In this document: positions 37,485 through 49,906 of the stretch, piece by piece | How positions within the stretch are numbered: position 1 is the stretch's first letter | Layout: every line of letters starts with the position of its first letter | From: Zopfochytrium polystomum | Taxonomy: Eukaryota > Chytridiomycota > Chytridiomycetes > Chytridiales > Chytridiaceae | Direction: 5' to 3' | Length of the DNA: 64,000 bases | Assembly: GCA_025765615.1 (NCBI GenBank) | Contig: JAIVFJ010000135.1 | Coordinates: forward strand, 1 to 64,000 | Notes under the pieces: generated by a model | Told to the model about the DNA's origin: nothing | The model's database searches: none | What the model saw: only the letters and a program-made list of their open reading frames with translations | Made by a program: the position numbers and the translations under genes

Positions 37485-40008
37485 TCAAGTCGCTATTTGA
37501 AAGTCAGGGTCATGTATCCGCCGCCCAGACAGCAGCTCCGCTTGCCTTTGATCGAACGACTTGAATTCAAACGCGACAGGGCAGAACTCGTTCCAGACGG
37601 CGTCGCTGTCGTCCCCGTCGTCGTCGTCTCGCTCTGCCGCGTCCACCTGCATGTGGTCCTCGCTCTCCTCATCCACATCGTCGCCGACAAAGAGCGTCGG
37701 TGGACCGCGCCACTGCCGCCACGCAAGGTACGCCAGCTTTGGCAAGTTTGCAATCGTCACGGGCGGCGGGCACACCTTCTGCGCCGCCCTCAGCGCGAGC
37801 GGATCGGTGACGACGACGCGAAACGGTTCGCGCGAAAAGTCCCACAGCACGGGACGGCCGCACCAGGTGTCGACGTCGGCGGCGGGGTCGAAGCCGTGGA
37901 ACAGCAGCGACGCGCCGTCGGGGGAGATACGCGCGACGCTCGCGAGCTCGGGCATCTTCGTGGGTGCGGCCGGCGTCCCCGACGCCGGGTTGCCTTGCCG
38001 GCGGCCGCCGGACGCGCAGCGACGAGGGATGCTTCGTACCTGCAGCCCGCCGCCGTCGCGGTTCGCCGGCGGGTTCCAACCGTCGACGCGCACTGCCCAG
38101 GCCACCGCGCCGACCCCGCTTGTCGTCGGGCGGTTCAAGTCCAGCACGCAAAGCACGGTGAGTTTGTTCGAGGTGACGTCGAGCGACTGCCAGCGCGTGT
38201 CCTCAATGTAGATGGTTTCCGGGATGACCAGCCTTCGCTGCACCACCAGCACCCCGATGCGCCCCAGCAGCACAAACTTGCGGCACACTGGTTCGCTGTA
38301 GTAGCTGGACCAGCCCTTGTTTGGCTTTCCAGAGTGCTCCGCCACGATAGCGGCCAGCTCGCGCGCGCGCAGGATCCGTCCTCGTTCCAGCGTCTCGCCG
38401 ATCCGCATCAGAATGTCCAGCTCCAGCAGCCGGACGGTGCGCCACGTCTTGAACCGGATGGACGGCGGCTCCTCGTACTCGACGATCTGCGGATCCCCGG
38501 GAAAGCCGGCGGCGTTCTTCGCCCCTGGCGTCCGCTTGTCCTTCTCGTTGGGCGCCGCACGGGGGAGGCGCGGGGTCGTCAGGTTAATTTCCCACGTGCT
38601 CAGCGGGGAGGGGAGCAGCGGGAAGTTCAGCACGCCTTGAGCCTTGGGGCACGACACCCAGGCAATGACGCGGCCCGCACGACGCGGCGGCGACGGTGAG
38701 GCGGTCGTCTGCCTGGAAGGCGTTGTACTCCTCCCGCTGGTAGCGGTACGCGTAGGTTACCGGAAACTGGTTATCTTCGACGAGCGCAAGATCGTGGTCG
38801 TACCAGAACTGGTTGTAGCCGATCCGCGCTCTGTGGTGCGCCATGATGAAGCGCCCCATCGAGAAGCCGGCCTCGAAGCTGAAGCTGGGGCTGGGCTGTT
38901 GGTACTTGAGCTCCAGGAACGGCAGCAGCAGCGGGTCCGCGTCCTCTCGGCTGCGGTCAAGAACGAACGTGGCCACCCAGGAACGAGGGAATTTTGGGCC
39001 CGGAGTCCGACCGTGCATACGCCGTGCCAGCCGGGGTGGAAGCCGTGCGGACGGGGCTAGGCCACCGCCTCCGCGGCGGTCTAGGACGGGGAAGAGCGGG
39101 AGGAACGCCCGCTCAGTGAAGGGATCCAACATATCCGGTTCCTCCGTTGGCGCGAGCGAAGGCCAGCCGGGTCCGACCAGATCTTCCAGCGGCACGCCGC
39201 TGTCCGCGCGGAGGTCCTCCAGTTCGGTGGGGCCGAGCTCGGAGTCGCCGTCATCGCTTTCGCAGTCGTCGTCGTCGTCGTCATCGTCGTCGTCGTTCTC
39301 GCTGGTGGCGGAGTCGACCTCCTCCCACCAGTCGTCGCGCTGCGTGCTCACCACCTCGTCGACTTCATTGACCTCATCCGATCCACCGCGGCCGCCCTCA
39401 TCCATTCCATCACGGCCGTCGCCGCCGCCACCGCCGCTGTCTTCCCTCTCATCCGGCTCCCGAGGACGGTAGCAGAGGTCGCCAATACCCGGCAGGCCCG
39501 CGTTGGGGAGCAGGATCTTCTGCACCTGGCCGGCCAGCAAGCGACCGACGCACGCGCGCACGGCGCGCCATGTGGGGGTTCGGACCGTAGGCTGCGGGTA
39601 CGCATCGAGATCGTCTTCGCCGCCGCCGCTGTCGTCGTCGTCGTCGTTTGCGTCGTTTGGGTCGCCGAACCCGTCGTCGAGGCGGAGGCGCAGGGGCAGT
39701 TCGCGGCGGCAGACTGTGCGCCACGGAGAGGAGGATCCCGACGACTTGTCGCCTACTGCACTGCTGCGGTGATAAGAAGAAGCGTCGAGGCCGCAGCCGT
39801 TTCCGCCCGTCGCCTCGTCGCCGTCGCCGCTACGGAAAGAGTATTCGCGCGACGGCGGCGACAGGAGCTGGCGCAGCCGACGGCAAGTGCCTTCGAGGGC
39901 GGCGAGCGAGCGGCCGTCTGCAAAGTCCACGATCAGCAGCCAGATGTCGTCGGGAACGGCCAGCGGAGGTCGAGGGTTTCTTCGAGGCTGGTGACGAGTG
40001 GTGCCCAT
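37485..40008 (-). CDS. F-box protein with acidic low-complexity regions (frame break near 38680)
   Basis: N-terminal F-box: VPDDIWLLIVDFADGRSL, ALEGTCRRLRQLLS, then WRTVCRRELPLRL, suggesting a substrate adaptor for an SCF ubiquitin ligase. Then come acidic stretches with long Asp runs (about 39250-39290 and 39620-39650), and a region with WVATFVLDRS and QFWYDHDLALVEDNQF that looks folded. The frame from 40008 runs to a stop at 38584, while the continuing sequence (RVIAWVSCPKAQG onward to 37485) lies in another register. The switch falls in a CG-rich run near 38665-38700, so a one-base indel is likely. Corrected length is about 810-815 residues. A 52-nt GTAACC...GCAG intron could also join the frames but would delete well-formed sequence. 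Confidence 0.75.
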
Positions 40009-41222
40009 TATTGGTGGCCCACGAAAGCAAGGTGAAGTGCTGACAAGGACGGCGTCGACACGCTGTTGCAAGGTTCAAGCTCGTATCGGGCTGCCTCTCC
40101 GCGCCAAGCAAAACCCATAAAATGCAAACGTGGGCAAGCGATGTCCACTCGTAACGTGGCAAACTGTGATTCGCATGCTACGTTGCTGCTGCATCAATGG
40201 ATGCATTTTCATGGTGGTGTTGTCCCGTACCCAGACACACCCGCCTCCGCCACATGCTCCCGCTCCAGACCACCTGCAAAAGCTTCGGGGCGGAATGCGT
40301 GGAGCCGTCTACTTCGATGAAAATTACGGAATACGCTCGAAAAGGAGGCAGTTCGCCATCATGTCAGGTTACAGCAGCAAACACCACCTACGCCGCGCGT
40401 GCGTCGCTTCCCCCCCCGCCTACGTGGAGGGTTGAAGCATATGCGGGTGGAGGTTTGGTCGTGGCGGAACAGCGGAGAGTAGTGGGGTTTAACTTTTTTT
40501 TGTCGGGTCTTTTCGGAAGGGAAAAAACCCCTCTCTTGGCAACTTATTATCTGCGATTGAAAGTCGGCGGAAGAAGGGAGGGCGAATGGAGAGGCGGACG
40601 ACGACCAAGGAGGTGAGTTTGCACGCAACAAAGTCTTGCGGGTAAATACAAAGCCGAGAGGACTAATTCCAGAAACAACTCCCAGCTCGGGGCCCACCTC
40701 GAAGGAAGCAGAAACGATATCCCAGCTCGGTTCGGACCAAAAGCATTATCGAGCTCTGTGATGATCAGCATCTTCCATCCATCAAATTCCATAAACATGC
40801 ACTGCACATACGATCTTTACAATACATGCAGCATTCATCAGTAAATATTAGTAAGTGCATGTGCTCTGTACTTGGCATTTGCGTGTGACCCAAGCGATGT
40901 TGTTTGAGCAAAAGCTGAATCACAAGGGGACATGCCAGAAGTCAACAGCACAAAATCTTCCAAGCTACCGACTGGCGGCGACAAATTTGTATTTCCTCAG
41001 GGCAGTGGCAGTGTCTTGCCTCGCCCTTACTCGATCGGGATCCGAGGATTCCAGTCCGGGTTCCCCCGCTTGTGTTTGTTTCCTTCCGTAAATGGAAGGA
41101 GGGATCCGCCGCTCATTTGTATTATTTGTGAAATTGGAGAAAAATTTTGTTTTTGGATTTTTTTTTGTCCATTCTTGGAGCGGCCCACAGACGACGGCAG
41201 ATGATGTCTCTCTCGCTCGCTC

Positions 41223-41301
<79 letters not shown>

Positions 41302-41444
41302 TCTCTCTCTGTCTCTCCCTTGGTCTGTGTCTCTGCCTCCCTTCCAACCCATCAATCTTTGACCCAAAACAACATATCAATCCAAAACTGCGCTCTGAAC
41401 TCGTCTCTCTCCCTTGCGCCGACAGCAAATAAGATCTTTAGAAT
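40009..41444. other. Intergenic; CT repeat near the next gene
   Basis: No supported gene. A CT-repeat tract fills 41229-41300, about 145 bp before the next start codon. Confidence 0.45.
41229..41300. promoter_or_regulatory. CT-repeat tract upstream of a start codon
   Basis: Near-pure CT repeat on the coding strand of the downstream gene. Similar coding-strand CT tracts precede several genes in this window, so a core-promoter or 5'UTR role is possible but unproven. Confidence 0.4.
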
Positions 41445-41997
41445 ATGGCCGTCGCCGATGCCGCCGCCGACCCTAACGGCGCCGTCCCCGTCGCCGCGAA
41501 GGCTCCAGCTGGCAACAGCCACCACGGCCGAGAGCAACAGCGGCAGCAGCACCAGCACCAGCGGCAGCAGCTCCTGCTGAACAACAACAACCAGTCGGCC
41601 CGCCCTCCGTCCGCCGCCGCCTCCGGCGCCGGTGCCCTCCTGTCCGTCGTCCTCGCCGCCCTGTTGTCGGCGACCCCGGCCTCCTGCAACGAGCTCTGGA
41701 TCCCGGGCAACCCGCTGGGCGACACCAGCATCACCTTCAACCTGGGGTACATCAAGGACGGCGACCAGCCGTGGGCGCACGACAACGTCGCGTGGCAGCT
41801 CAACAACAGGGAAATCTCGTACCCGGACTGCATGAACTACGTGCGCGGCAAGGTGCCCGCCTCGGAGGTCGACTTGATTGTGTGGATCCAGGGATCCGAC
41901 GGCGGGTGCTACATCAAAAAGTATGACAGCTTTGACGGCGCCGCTATCATTTGGGGCGGCGACCAGCAGTGGGTGCTGCCCAACAAGGTTTGTGATT

Positions 41998-42029
<32 letters not shown>

Positions 42030-43589
42030 GTTTTGTGTGTGCGTGCGCGCGTTCATGTAGGCGTGTGAGCTTGCGCCGCGTGCGTGTGTGCGTTCCGTGC
42101 GAGCAGCGCATCTTGCTTGCGCTTACACACTTCTTCCCCTAACCAACCAACCAACCAATCCGCCCCCCGCCAGTACTTTGCCGACAGCTCGTACGGCCAG
42201 TGGTACACGGGCGTCTCGCTCGACCAATGCGCCAACACCTGCCTCGGCGACGGGACCCGGTGCGCCGCGGCAATGTACTTTCCAAACAACTCTTGCATCA
42301 TGGTAAACCCCATTTCCGTCTCTGCATCCCAAATTGACAATCCAAACCCCGCAACCCACAGAAAGGTTTCAACTACCCGACCAAGCACCCGAACCAGTAC
42401 ATCATGTTCCCCTGGTGGCAGTGGTCCTCGTCCAAGTTCATCGGCACGGTCCCTCCGACGGCGCCCGACCCAACGCCGGCGCCTACCGCGACCGAGACGC
42501 CGGCACCCGCGGGTGGTGGTGGCGGAGGCGGCGGCGGGCGGCGCGGGGACGACGGACGGGGGCGGCGAGTCGACGGTGGTGACGATGACGACGGACTCTG
42601 CGGGGTCGACTGTGGGGACGACGATCATTGCGGGGCGGCGGAGCAGCAGCAGCAGCAGCGGCGGCGGGATGGCTGCGTCGCGGGGAGGCGGCGGTTCGCC
42701 GGGGGCGGCGTCGACGGGCGGCGGCGGCGGGGCGTCGGGGCAAGAAGGGTCCGGGGCTTCAGATGCGACGACGCGCGGCGGGGTGCCGGTGGCGGCGGTG
42801 GCGGGCGGGGTGGGCGGGTTGATTGTTGTTGTGGTGCTTGTCGTTGCGGGGGTGGTGGCGGCGCGGCGGCGGCGAGGACGGCGGGACGCGGGCGACGTCA
42901 AGGTCGTGGCGGACGGCAGCGGGGCTGGGGGCAAGGTGGTCGGCGCCGCTGGTGGGCTGTACCCGCCGGGGCACGCGAGCGGCGGGGACGCCGCCGGGGG
43001 CGGGTTTGGGATTGTGGGTCGCCCCGGCGACAGCAAGGCGGTGGAAGCGAGCGCTGCGCCGGCGGCGGCGGCGTACGGGTACGCGCAGCCGCCTATTCCG
43101 CCGGCGGCGGCGGCGCAGGTTGGGTACGACCGGTACTCGCCGCCGCCGCCGCAGCAGCAGCAGCAGCCCCAGCAGCAGCACGGCGCCGGCGGGTACGGGC
43201 CCAACAGCGGCGAGTACGGCGGTATGACTTTCGCGGCTGCGCCCGCGTCGGCGGAGACCGGGATGTGGGTGTCAGGTGGGACGGCGGGGGCGTCGGCGCA
43301 GTCTGTGGTGCAGAGGGGTGCTTCGCAGCAGATCGGGTACGGGCAGTCGGAGAAGACGAGCGCGGCGTGGAGGTACAACAACGAGCCGCCGGCGGCGGCT
43401 GCCAGCGGCGACCGCAAAGTGTGGCCGCCACCGCAAGCGCAAGGCGATGGGGCAGTGTCCCGGCAGCCCACGTCTGACCGCAAGGCGTGGCCGGTTCCGG
43501 AGGGTCACGGGTCGGCGTCGTCCGGGACCGGTGCGGTGGCGAGCTCTTCGGGCGAACTGTTCCCTCCTGCCTACAGTGAGTCGTTTTGA
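41445..43589 (+). CDS. Single-pass membrane protein with Cys-containing ectodomain (frame break near 42530)
   Basis: Exons 41445-41987, 42174-42302 and 42362-43589. The N-terminus is Gln/His-rich, followed by a signal segment GALLSVVLAALLSATPASC. The ectodomain (from NELWIPGNPLGDTSITFNLG) includes a block with YFADSSYGQWYTGVSLDQCANTC..., whose Cys spacing recalls PAN/apple or WSC-like domains, though I cannot assign it. A Pro/Thr linker and a Gly/Ser stalk follow, then a transmembrane helix GGVGGLIVVVVLVVAGVVAA with a stop-transfer RRRRGRR, then a long Gly/Gln/Tyr-rich cytoplasmic tail. Exon 3 is one base out of multiple-of-three; the frame changes inside a GGT/GGC run, so an indel error is likely. 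Corrected length is about 632 residues. Plausible surface sensor or adhesin. Confidence 0.75.
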
Positions 43590-44171
43590 AAAAAAAAACC
43601 CCCCCGAAGGAGCGATCCCTTTTGAGCGAAGCAAATCCCTTCGAGTTCCACAATGTCTCGTTCTTCAATAACCGCGCCGTAAATCGAGGTCCCTTTTCTT
43701 TTTTTTTTTTTTTTTTTTTTGAATTGCCTGTTCTTTCGTCTACAAAGTTGCTGGTCTGTTTCCTCGCCTTTCTTGTACTCAGTCCCCCTGCTTTTGGTTT
43801 TGGTTTTGCCCCAAACAAAAAGGATTCAAATAGAGACGATTGTTGTTGCTTTGTTTTTAGGTATGAAGTCAAAGTACAAAAAAAAAAAAAAAAAAAAAAG
43901 GGGGGGAAGGGGGGGAAGCAGGCGATCATGATTATACGCGGAACCACAGAGAATTTCGCGGTAGAACCTTAAACGGAAAGGAAAGGTGATGGAAAGGTGT
44001 CTGGGTCGCATTGGTGAAACTCAAGCAGGGGGGCCACACCGCCTTTGGCGTAAAATCAGCGTCAGACAGACAGACGCGCGTCGAACATAAGGCGCGTTGC
44101 GCGGGGACGAGGCCGAATAAATCGCAGGGCGCCCATAAACGGCAGCCGAATTCCGAAATCTGTAGGGAAAG

Positions 44172-44203
<32 letters not shown>

Positions 44204-44444
44204 ACTTGACGAGGACTCCGGGGCACTCGGCGGGAGTCCGCTTCTTTGGCCGGCGTGTTTCAGAAGAGATGTACCATCCCCGCGCACCGACGCTGTCCCC
44301 GCCTCTGCCGCAGCCACAAACGCAGCCACAAACGCAGCCAACGAGCCGCAGCCGCCTACAGATGCCAGATGCTAGATCGCAAGTGTTCGGAGCTAGAGGC
44401 GAGATTGAAGTACGTGGAGTCTCATTCAAAGCTCAAATTCGGCA

Positions 44445-44478
<34 letters not shown>

Positions 44479-44559
44479 AGAAAGGTGCGATGAAAATACT
44501 CCTATGTTTGAAGCACCCATTTTATTAACACGCTAATATTTTGTATTGTTTTTTCCTCC
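43590..44559. other. Intergenic, several poly-A/T runs
   Basis: Runs at about 43701-43720, 43880-43899, 44170-44200 and 44451-44476. No gene supported. Confidence 0.5.
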
Positions 44560-45593
44560 TCAATACCCCCTCGCGAGGTCCACGACGCCGACCAAGCCCC
44601 TCCCTTCCTCCACAAAAAACCTCCACAAATTCCCCACCACCGCGTCCGCGGCCGAACGAACCCCGGGGGCGGCTGCGACGTGCGGGAACACTGCGCACCT
44701 GGGGTGGCACCAGAGTGGCGAGTCTCTTGGCAGCGGCTCGACCTCAAAGACGTCGAGGACGGCGAAGGCGAGCGCGCGGCGGTCGAGGGCGTCGAGGAGG
44801 TCGCTTTCGACGGTGGTTTGGCCGCGGCCGAGGTTGACGAGGGCGGCGGAGGGGCGGAGGAGGCGGAGGGTGCGGGCGGAGAGGAGGCCGGCGGTGGAAC
44901 GGGGTCGCGGGGAGGAGGTTGACGACGATGTCGGCGAGGGAGAGGGCGGTGGCGAGGCCGGGTTGGCCGTGGAGGAAGCGGGGGGGCGGGGGGGGAGGAG
45001 GAGGAGGTGCGGAGGTAGTGGGATTCGAGGGAGGGTTTTGGCGAGCGGGACCAGGCGACGACGGCGAAGCCGAGGGCGTGGAGGGCGGCGACGGCGGCGG
45101 CGCCGAGCTCGCCGCAGCCGAGGACGGCGACGGTGCGGTCTTTGGGGAGGCGGGGCGGGCCGTCGGGGAAGGGGAGCCACAGGGCGTTGCGCTGCTGGGC
45201 GAGGTAGGTGTAAGTGCCCGAGTGGATGTTGAGGACGTGGGAGACAACGGAGAGGGACATTGTGGTTGTGATGGAGGGGTCGACCATGCGGAGGAGGGTC
45301 GTCGCGGGGTTTTTTGGGAAGAGCGGGTCGGCGAGGAGGCCGTCGACGCCGGCCCAGAGGTTGAGGATGAGCCGAAGGTTGGGGAAGGTGGCGAGGTCGC
45401 CCGGGACGGGGTCCGCCGTGACGACGGCGTGCACGCTGGAGCGGTCGAGGTCGGCAGGCACCGGGTAGACGATTTCAAAGCGGTCCGGCGCCCGCTCGGC
45501 GACGGCTTCGCGCAGGCCGGCGACGTAGGCGGACGGGTCTTTGAGGGTCGTCAGGAAGTAGACGCGGATCAGCTTCGGCTTGGGCGGGTGCAT
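44560..45593 (-). CDS. D-isomer 2-hydroxyacid dehydrogenase, GhrA-like (two frame breaks)
   Basis: NAD(P)H-dependent glyoxylate/hydroxypyruvate reductase family. In order: an N-terminal substrate-domain segment from MHPPKPKLIRVYFLTTL, the GVDGLL loop (NLWAGVDGLL), the dinucleotide-binding VAVLGCGELG, the catalytic Arg region VNLGRG, the Glu region LDVFEVEPLP, the His in FPHVAAAP, and the GhrA-type ending VVDLARGY. Three registers are needed. One change falls in a run of C/G bases near 44980-45000 and one just before the AGLLS segment near 44900; both sit in GC-rich runs. Either assembly indels or a young pseudogene. The start at 45593 follows an Asn-repeat region; an upstream in-frame ATG at 45677 would add 28 low-complexity residues. 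Confidence 0.8.
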
Positions 45594-45785
45594 GTTGTTG
45601 TTGTTGTTGTTGTTGTCGTTGTTGTTGGTGGTGGTGGTGGTGGTGGTGCTGCGCAGCCGGCTGGGTCGATCGTGCAAGGGGGATTTGAGCGTGCGAGGTG
45701 GGCAAAGTGAAGAGAGGAAGGAAGGAAGGAAGGAAGGAACGAAGGAGAAGATGCGGGCGGGAGGAGAAGGAAGGACTGAGGGGCA

Positions 45786-45792
45786 TTTTATA
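45786..45792 (-). promoter_or_regulatory. TATA-box candidate
   Basis: TATAAAA on the minus strand, about 195 bp upstream of the dehydrogenase ATG at 45593. Position and sequence fit a TATA element; no other support. Confidence 0.4.
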
Positions 45793-45799
45793 AAGGTGC

Positions 45800-46249
45800 G
45801 AAAGCGGGGGCCGGATGAAGCGGGTTAACGGGTAAAGTGGGGACAGGGGCGAAGGGGGAGGAGGAAGAAAAGAAGCGGGTCTCCTCCGTGCAGCAGGCAG
45901 AAAGCAGCACAAGAGCCGGTCGCCGCCGACAATTGTTCTGATTTGTCCATCCATGTCCATCCATGGCAGAGAAAATTCATCCGCCTTTTTGCTTTGATTT
46001 GACAACTCAAAGCAATGATTCGGTCCAGTACAGTACAAGACAAGGACAGGGTAAATACTCGCGCTGTGGGGAAGAATATGATCAACACTGTGTGTGAACT
46101 CTACGCCATCACTCACTCGTCGTGCTTTCTGTTTTCTACAACAACCGTCCCCTTCAAACCCCAGTGACCTTCCCCCCCCCCGTCAGCAGTCCGGCTCACC
46201 AGCCAAGAAAAAAAAGCTTACGACTCACAAGCCAAAAGAAGGTCGACGG

Positions 46250-46286
<37 letters not shown>

Positions 46287-46456
46287 AACAAGGGTCCCAC
46301 GCACGCAGTGTCAGCCTCGCTACTCGCTCCCAACAACAACAACATTAACAACAAGTGTCAGCGGCAACGCAGCACATGGCCCCCTAACCGGCCCCCGCCT
46401 ACTTACACTTCCCCCGCCGCCGCCCGCCGTCCTCGTCGCCGTCGTCGTCGCCGTCG
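45800..46456. other. Intergenic; poly-A run
   Basis: Poly-A at about 46254-46283. No gene seen. Confidence 0.5.
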
Positions 46457-46657
46457 TCACGCGCACACCTCAACAGCGCACCTCCGAATGCCCTCAAACG
46501 TGTCCTCGATATGCCTCAGCTCGGTCTGCGGGCTGCCGACGGCGAGGCGGATGCAGAAACCCGTGTCGGGGAGGACGGTCTGGGTGAGGGCAAAGTCGGC
46601 GGCGCGGGCCGAGAGCGCGTCCCAGAAGCGGCGGTTGAGGGCGTCGAGGTCGGACGC

Positions 46658-46689
<32 letters not shown>

Positions 46690-48707
46690 TGGTGGTGGCG
46701 TCGTCGCCGTTCTCGCTGCGGCGACGGCGAGGGTTGACGCGGAAGACGACCAGCGACCATTGCGGCGGGGCGACGATCTCGAGGAGGTCGTTGTGCGCGC
46801 GAACGAGGTCGGCAAAGCGCTGCGCGAGCTCCATGCTGTTTAGTTTTATTTTTATTTTTATTTTATTTAATTTTTTTTTTTTTTGTTTTTTGTGTTATTG
46901 AGGGTCGGGGTGCAAATTCAGTATGCGCTACCAATCCAATAAACTCCCCCGCCAACACTCACGTATGCCGGATGTGTTTCCTGAACCCGGTCAGTCCAAA
47001 GCTGCGGAGGACGAACCAGAGCTTGAGCGAGCGGAAGCGCCTGCCGAGGGAGATCTGCATGTTGCGGAGGTCCATGACGGAGCCGGCGTCGCCCTCCTTT
47101 GTGCGCAGGAATTCGGGGGGTGACGGTGAGGGCGCGAGTCAGCGCGCCGCGGTCGCGCACGAGCAGCGGCGAGCAGTCGAATTGCGTTCTGTGTAGTGTG
47201 TGTGTGTGTGTGTGTGTGTGTTTGTTTACAAGTGAGAAGAAGAGTGTGGGGTACGATAAAACTACAACAAAAAGTTCGCGTACAGCCCCCATTTGTGGTA
47301 GTTTGTCGAAAACGAATCGCAAGGCGTGTTGATCGCGTCCAGGTGCGAGATCTCGCGCAACTCTGGGCACGCCAGCGCAACACCGGCGTAGGCAGCATCG
47401 ACGTGGACCCAGAGTGAGGGGTAGTCCTTGGCTGGTTTTTTTTTTTTGGGGGGGGGCTCAAATTTCAGGCGAGTGCGTATGGGTTGCATGGGGGTCTGTC
47501 AGTGGACTCACCGACTTGCATGATCTCGGTCATATTATCGACGGCGCCGCTGCTTGTGGTGCCGAGGGTCGCAACTAGAGGTAAAAGGGGAAAAAAAAAA
47601 AAAAAAAAAAAAAAAAAGTCAGATGGCTGCACACAATCCCCACCCCATCCCACAACTCCCATCGGAAAACAACCCGCGAGGCAGCAAGCCCCAGCCAAAC
47701 TCAACTCAGCATAAACGGCACGCGGCCGGCCTTGGTGTCCTCCTCGAGAGCGGCGCGCAGCGTGTGGCCTCTGAGTGCGAAAGCGTCCTCCTTGCGGACG
47801 TCGAGGGCGCGAAAGTCGAGGCCGAGGATGAGCGCGGCTTTGAGGCCGATCGAGTGGGTCTGGGTGGTGCCGTACATGACGAGGCGGGCGGTGAGGCCGG
47901 CGCGCCACTCTGCGACGGTGGGGTGGGCGCCGCCGGCGCCGTTTTCGGCGACGGCGACGACGGCGCCGTTGGCGGATGCTGGCGCGGGAGGCGGCGGCGC
48001 GGGGTGCAGCGCGGCGAGCTGGGTGATGGCGCGTTCGCGGGCGGCGATGGCGACGGTGACGGCGACCTCTGACGCGCTTCCGAGGATGATGCCGCCGCCC
48101 TTTCCGGACGGTCCCGTGCTCCAGAAGGGGTCTGCGAGGCCGAGCATTCTCGCGACCCAGTCCATCATCAAGATCTCGAGCTCGGTGACGCTGGGCGAGC
48201 AGGACCAGTTGAATCCCGGGTTGGAGACGCTGGCGGCGAGCATGTCGGCGAGGATGCCTTCCTTTGTGGCGTTGGCGGGGAAGTAGGCGTAAAAGTTGGG
48301 GTGCTGCCAGTGCGTGATGCCGGGAAGGATGACGGCGTCCCAGTCCCGCGAGATCACGGCCCAGTCCTCGCCCTCCTCGGGCGGCGAGTCTGGGATCTGC
48401 TTGCTCATGAAGCCCGGCTGGACGGGGGCCCAGACGGGCTTCTTCTCCAGCGAGTAGTAGTAGTCGCAGATCTTGTCGATGACGGCATAGCCGGCCTTGC
48501 GGAATCTTTGGAAAGGTGGAATGGTTGGGAGAAAATCAGATCCCAACAGCGGCCCATGCAAACGATCGTTTTGCGTCTCGGGTCGTGCACACATCGCACA
48601 CGAACACACGCAACGCACAACACACACAACGCACAACACTGCTACGACTCCACAACGGCAACAGGATGGTTCGCCGACGAATCGACACTCAACTGCTCAA
48701 TATCCAT
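46457..48707 (-). CDS. Aromatic L-amino-acid decarboxylase (PLP, group II)
   Basis: Decarboxylates an aromatic amino acid (DOPA, tyrosine or tryptophan; not resolvable here). Six exons: 48646-48707, 47706-48505, 47512-47574, 47284-47431, 46963-47188 and 46457-46835; 558 residues after one correction. Motifs: [37 protein letters not shown]-like [22 protein letters not shown], the PLP lysine in NYHKWGL (Lys355), and [18 protein letters not shown]. All splice phases agree except inside exon 5, where a run of six C (plus-strand G run near 47115-47120) should hold five for the reading to continue, so a homopolymer error is likely. An Ala-Thr repeat from a CCACCG-type microsatellite is inserted near the C-terminus, before SDLDAL. 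Confidence 0.92.
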
Positions 48708-48981
48708 TGCTGCTGGTGCTGCTGCGTGTGAAGACTGAAGAAGAGGAGTGAGGGTGCGACGATCAGCGGCGGTTAAACCAAGTCCGGGCTTGTTTATTTC
48801 TTGGGCCTTCGGGCCGAACCACCCCACATCTGTCTGTCTGTCTGTCTGCCGGTCTGTCTGTCTGTCTTGGCCCGGCCCGGACCGGGGTGCTTCACACTCA
48901 CACACACATCACACAATTCTTCACTTACACTTCCTTCTAGTATGTACTTGGAGAAAAAGTCAAAGGCAGGATTGGAGTGGG

Positions 48982-49023
<42 letters not shown>

Positions 49024-49703
49024 CTTTTAGAGCGGAAACCCACACACGACAAAAGAGCCCCACGCAAAAAAGCAGAACAGAAGGAAGAACCACCCAACTC
49101 AAAAAGCTATCGCACTTCAAGTCAGCGAGAGGCGGCAAGGGGGAACGGGGGCTTTACAAGAAGCAGAAAAAAAAGGCTTGGCGGAATTTAGCGGGGAGGG
49201 GCGAGCGAACGGGGGGAAACAGAACAAGAGGCGGAATGTAAGAGTACAAATCAAAACAAAAATCAAAAAAAAAAACCAACAACACGAGCGAAGGAGGGAA
49301 GCAAAGAATATCAAAGAAACAAGAGTAGCAAAGGAAAGACAAGAAGAAGAAGAAGGAGGAGGAGGCGACAACAACAAACGAGGGGGAGCAAGGCTGGAAG
49401 AGGAAAGAGGGGAAAACCGAAAAAAAAAAAAAAAAAAAAAAAAAAGTACTCATCGACAGGTTGGGAGGAGGGCAAAGGCGTAAGCAAAACACATGTGCCG
49501 CATATCGATTCAGTTTCTTCCCCCCAGTTCCTGCGCAAACGGGGTGTCGGGGACGACGCTCCGGCCCCCACGCCCCGGCCGTGCCCGACAAGTCACCCAC
49601 GCCCACCCTTGCCACTTTCCCCAATCCGCGCTGACTCGCAAGAGAAAAAGCACGTCTAGACTGACCGCCCCAGCCCCCCACCACCACCTCATCCAGCTCC
49701 GCT
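48708..49703. other. Intergenic; GA microsatellite
   Basis: TCTG repeat near 48830-48865, (GA)n at 48985-49022 and poly-A at about 49419-49445. The GA run is CT on the strand of the decarboxylase gene and lies about 280 bp upstream of it. No gene seen. Confidence 0.5.
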
Positions 49704-49860
49704 TTACTTGACCTGCTCGACAAAATTGCTGGGGAACAACCCTTTCCGCTTCCGTTTGTCCTCGGTAGCAAGTCCCTCCCACCACCTGTTCGACGTTTAC
49801 GGCGCGCGCGATTTGGAAAGGGAGTGGAGAAGGAAATGTCAGACATGGCACGTACGAACG

Positions 49861-49906
<46 letters not shown>

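Noticed and set aside
37497..38699. 400-codon plus frame
   Set aside because: Shadow of the F-box gene's C-terminal half; Arg/Gln-rich with no domain.
42053..43483. 476-codon minus frame, Pro/Ala/Arg-rich
   Set aside because: Opposite-strand shadow of the membrane-protein tail; no recognisable motif.
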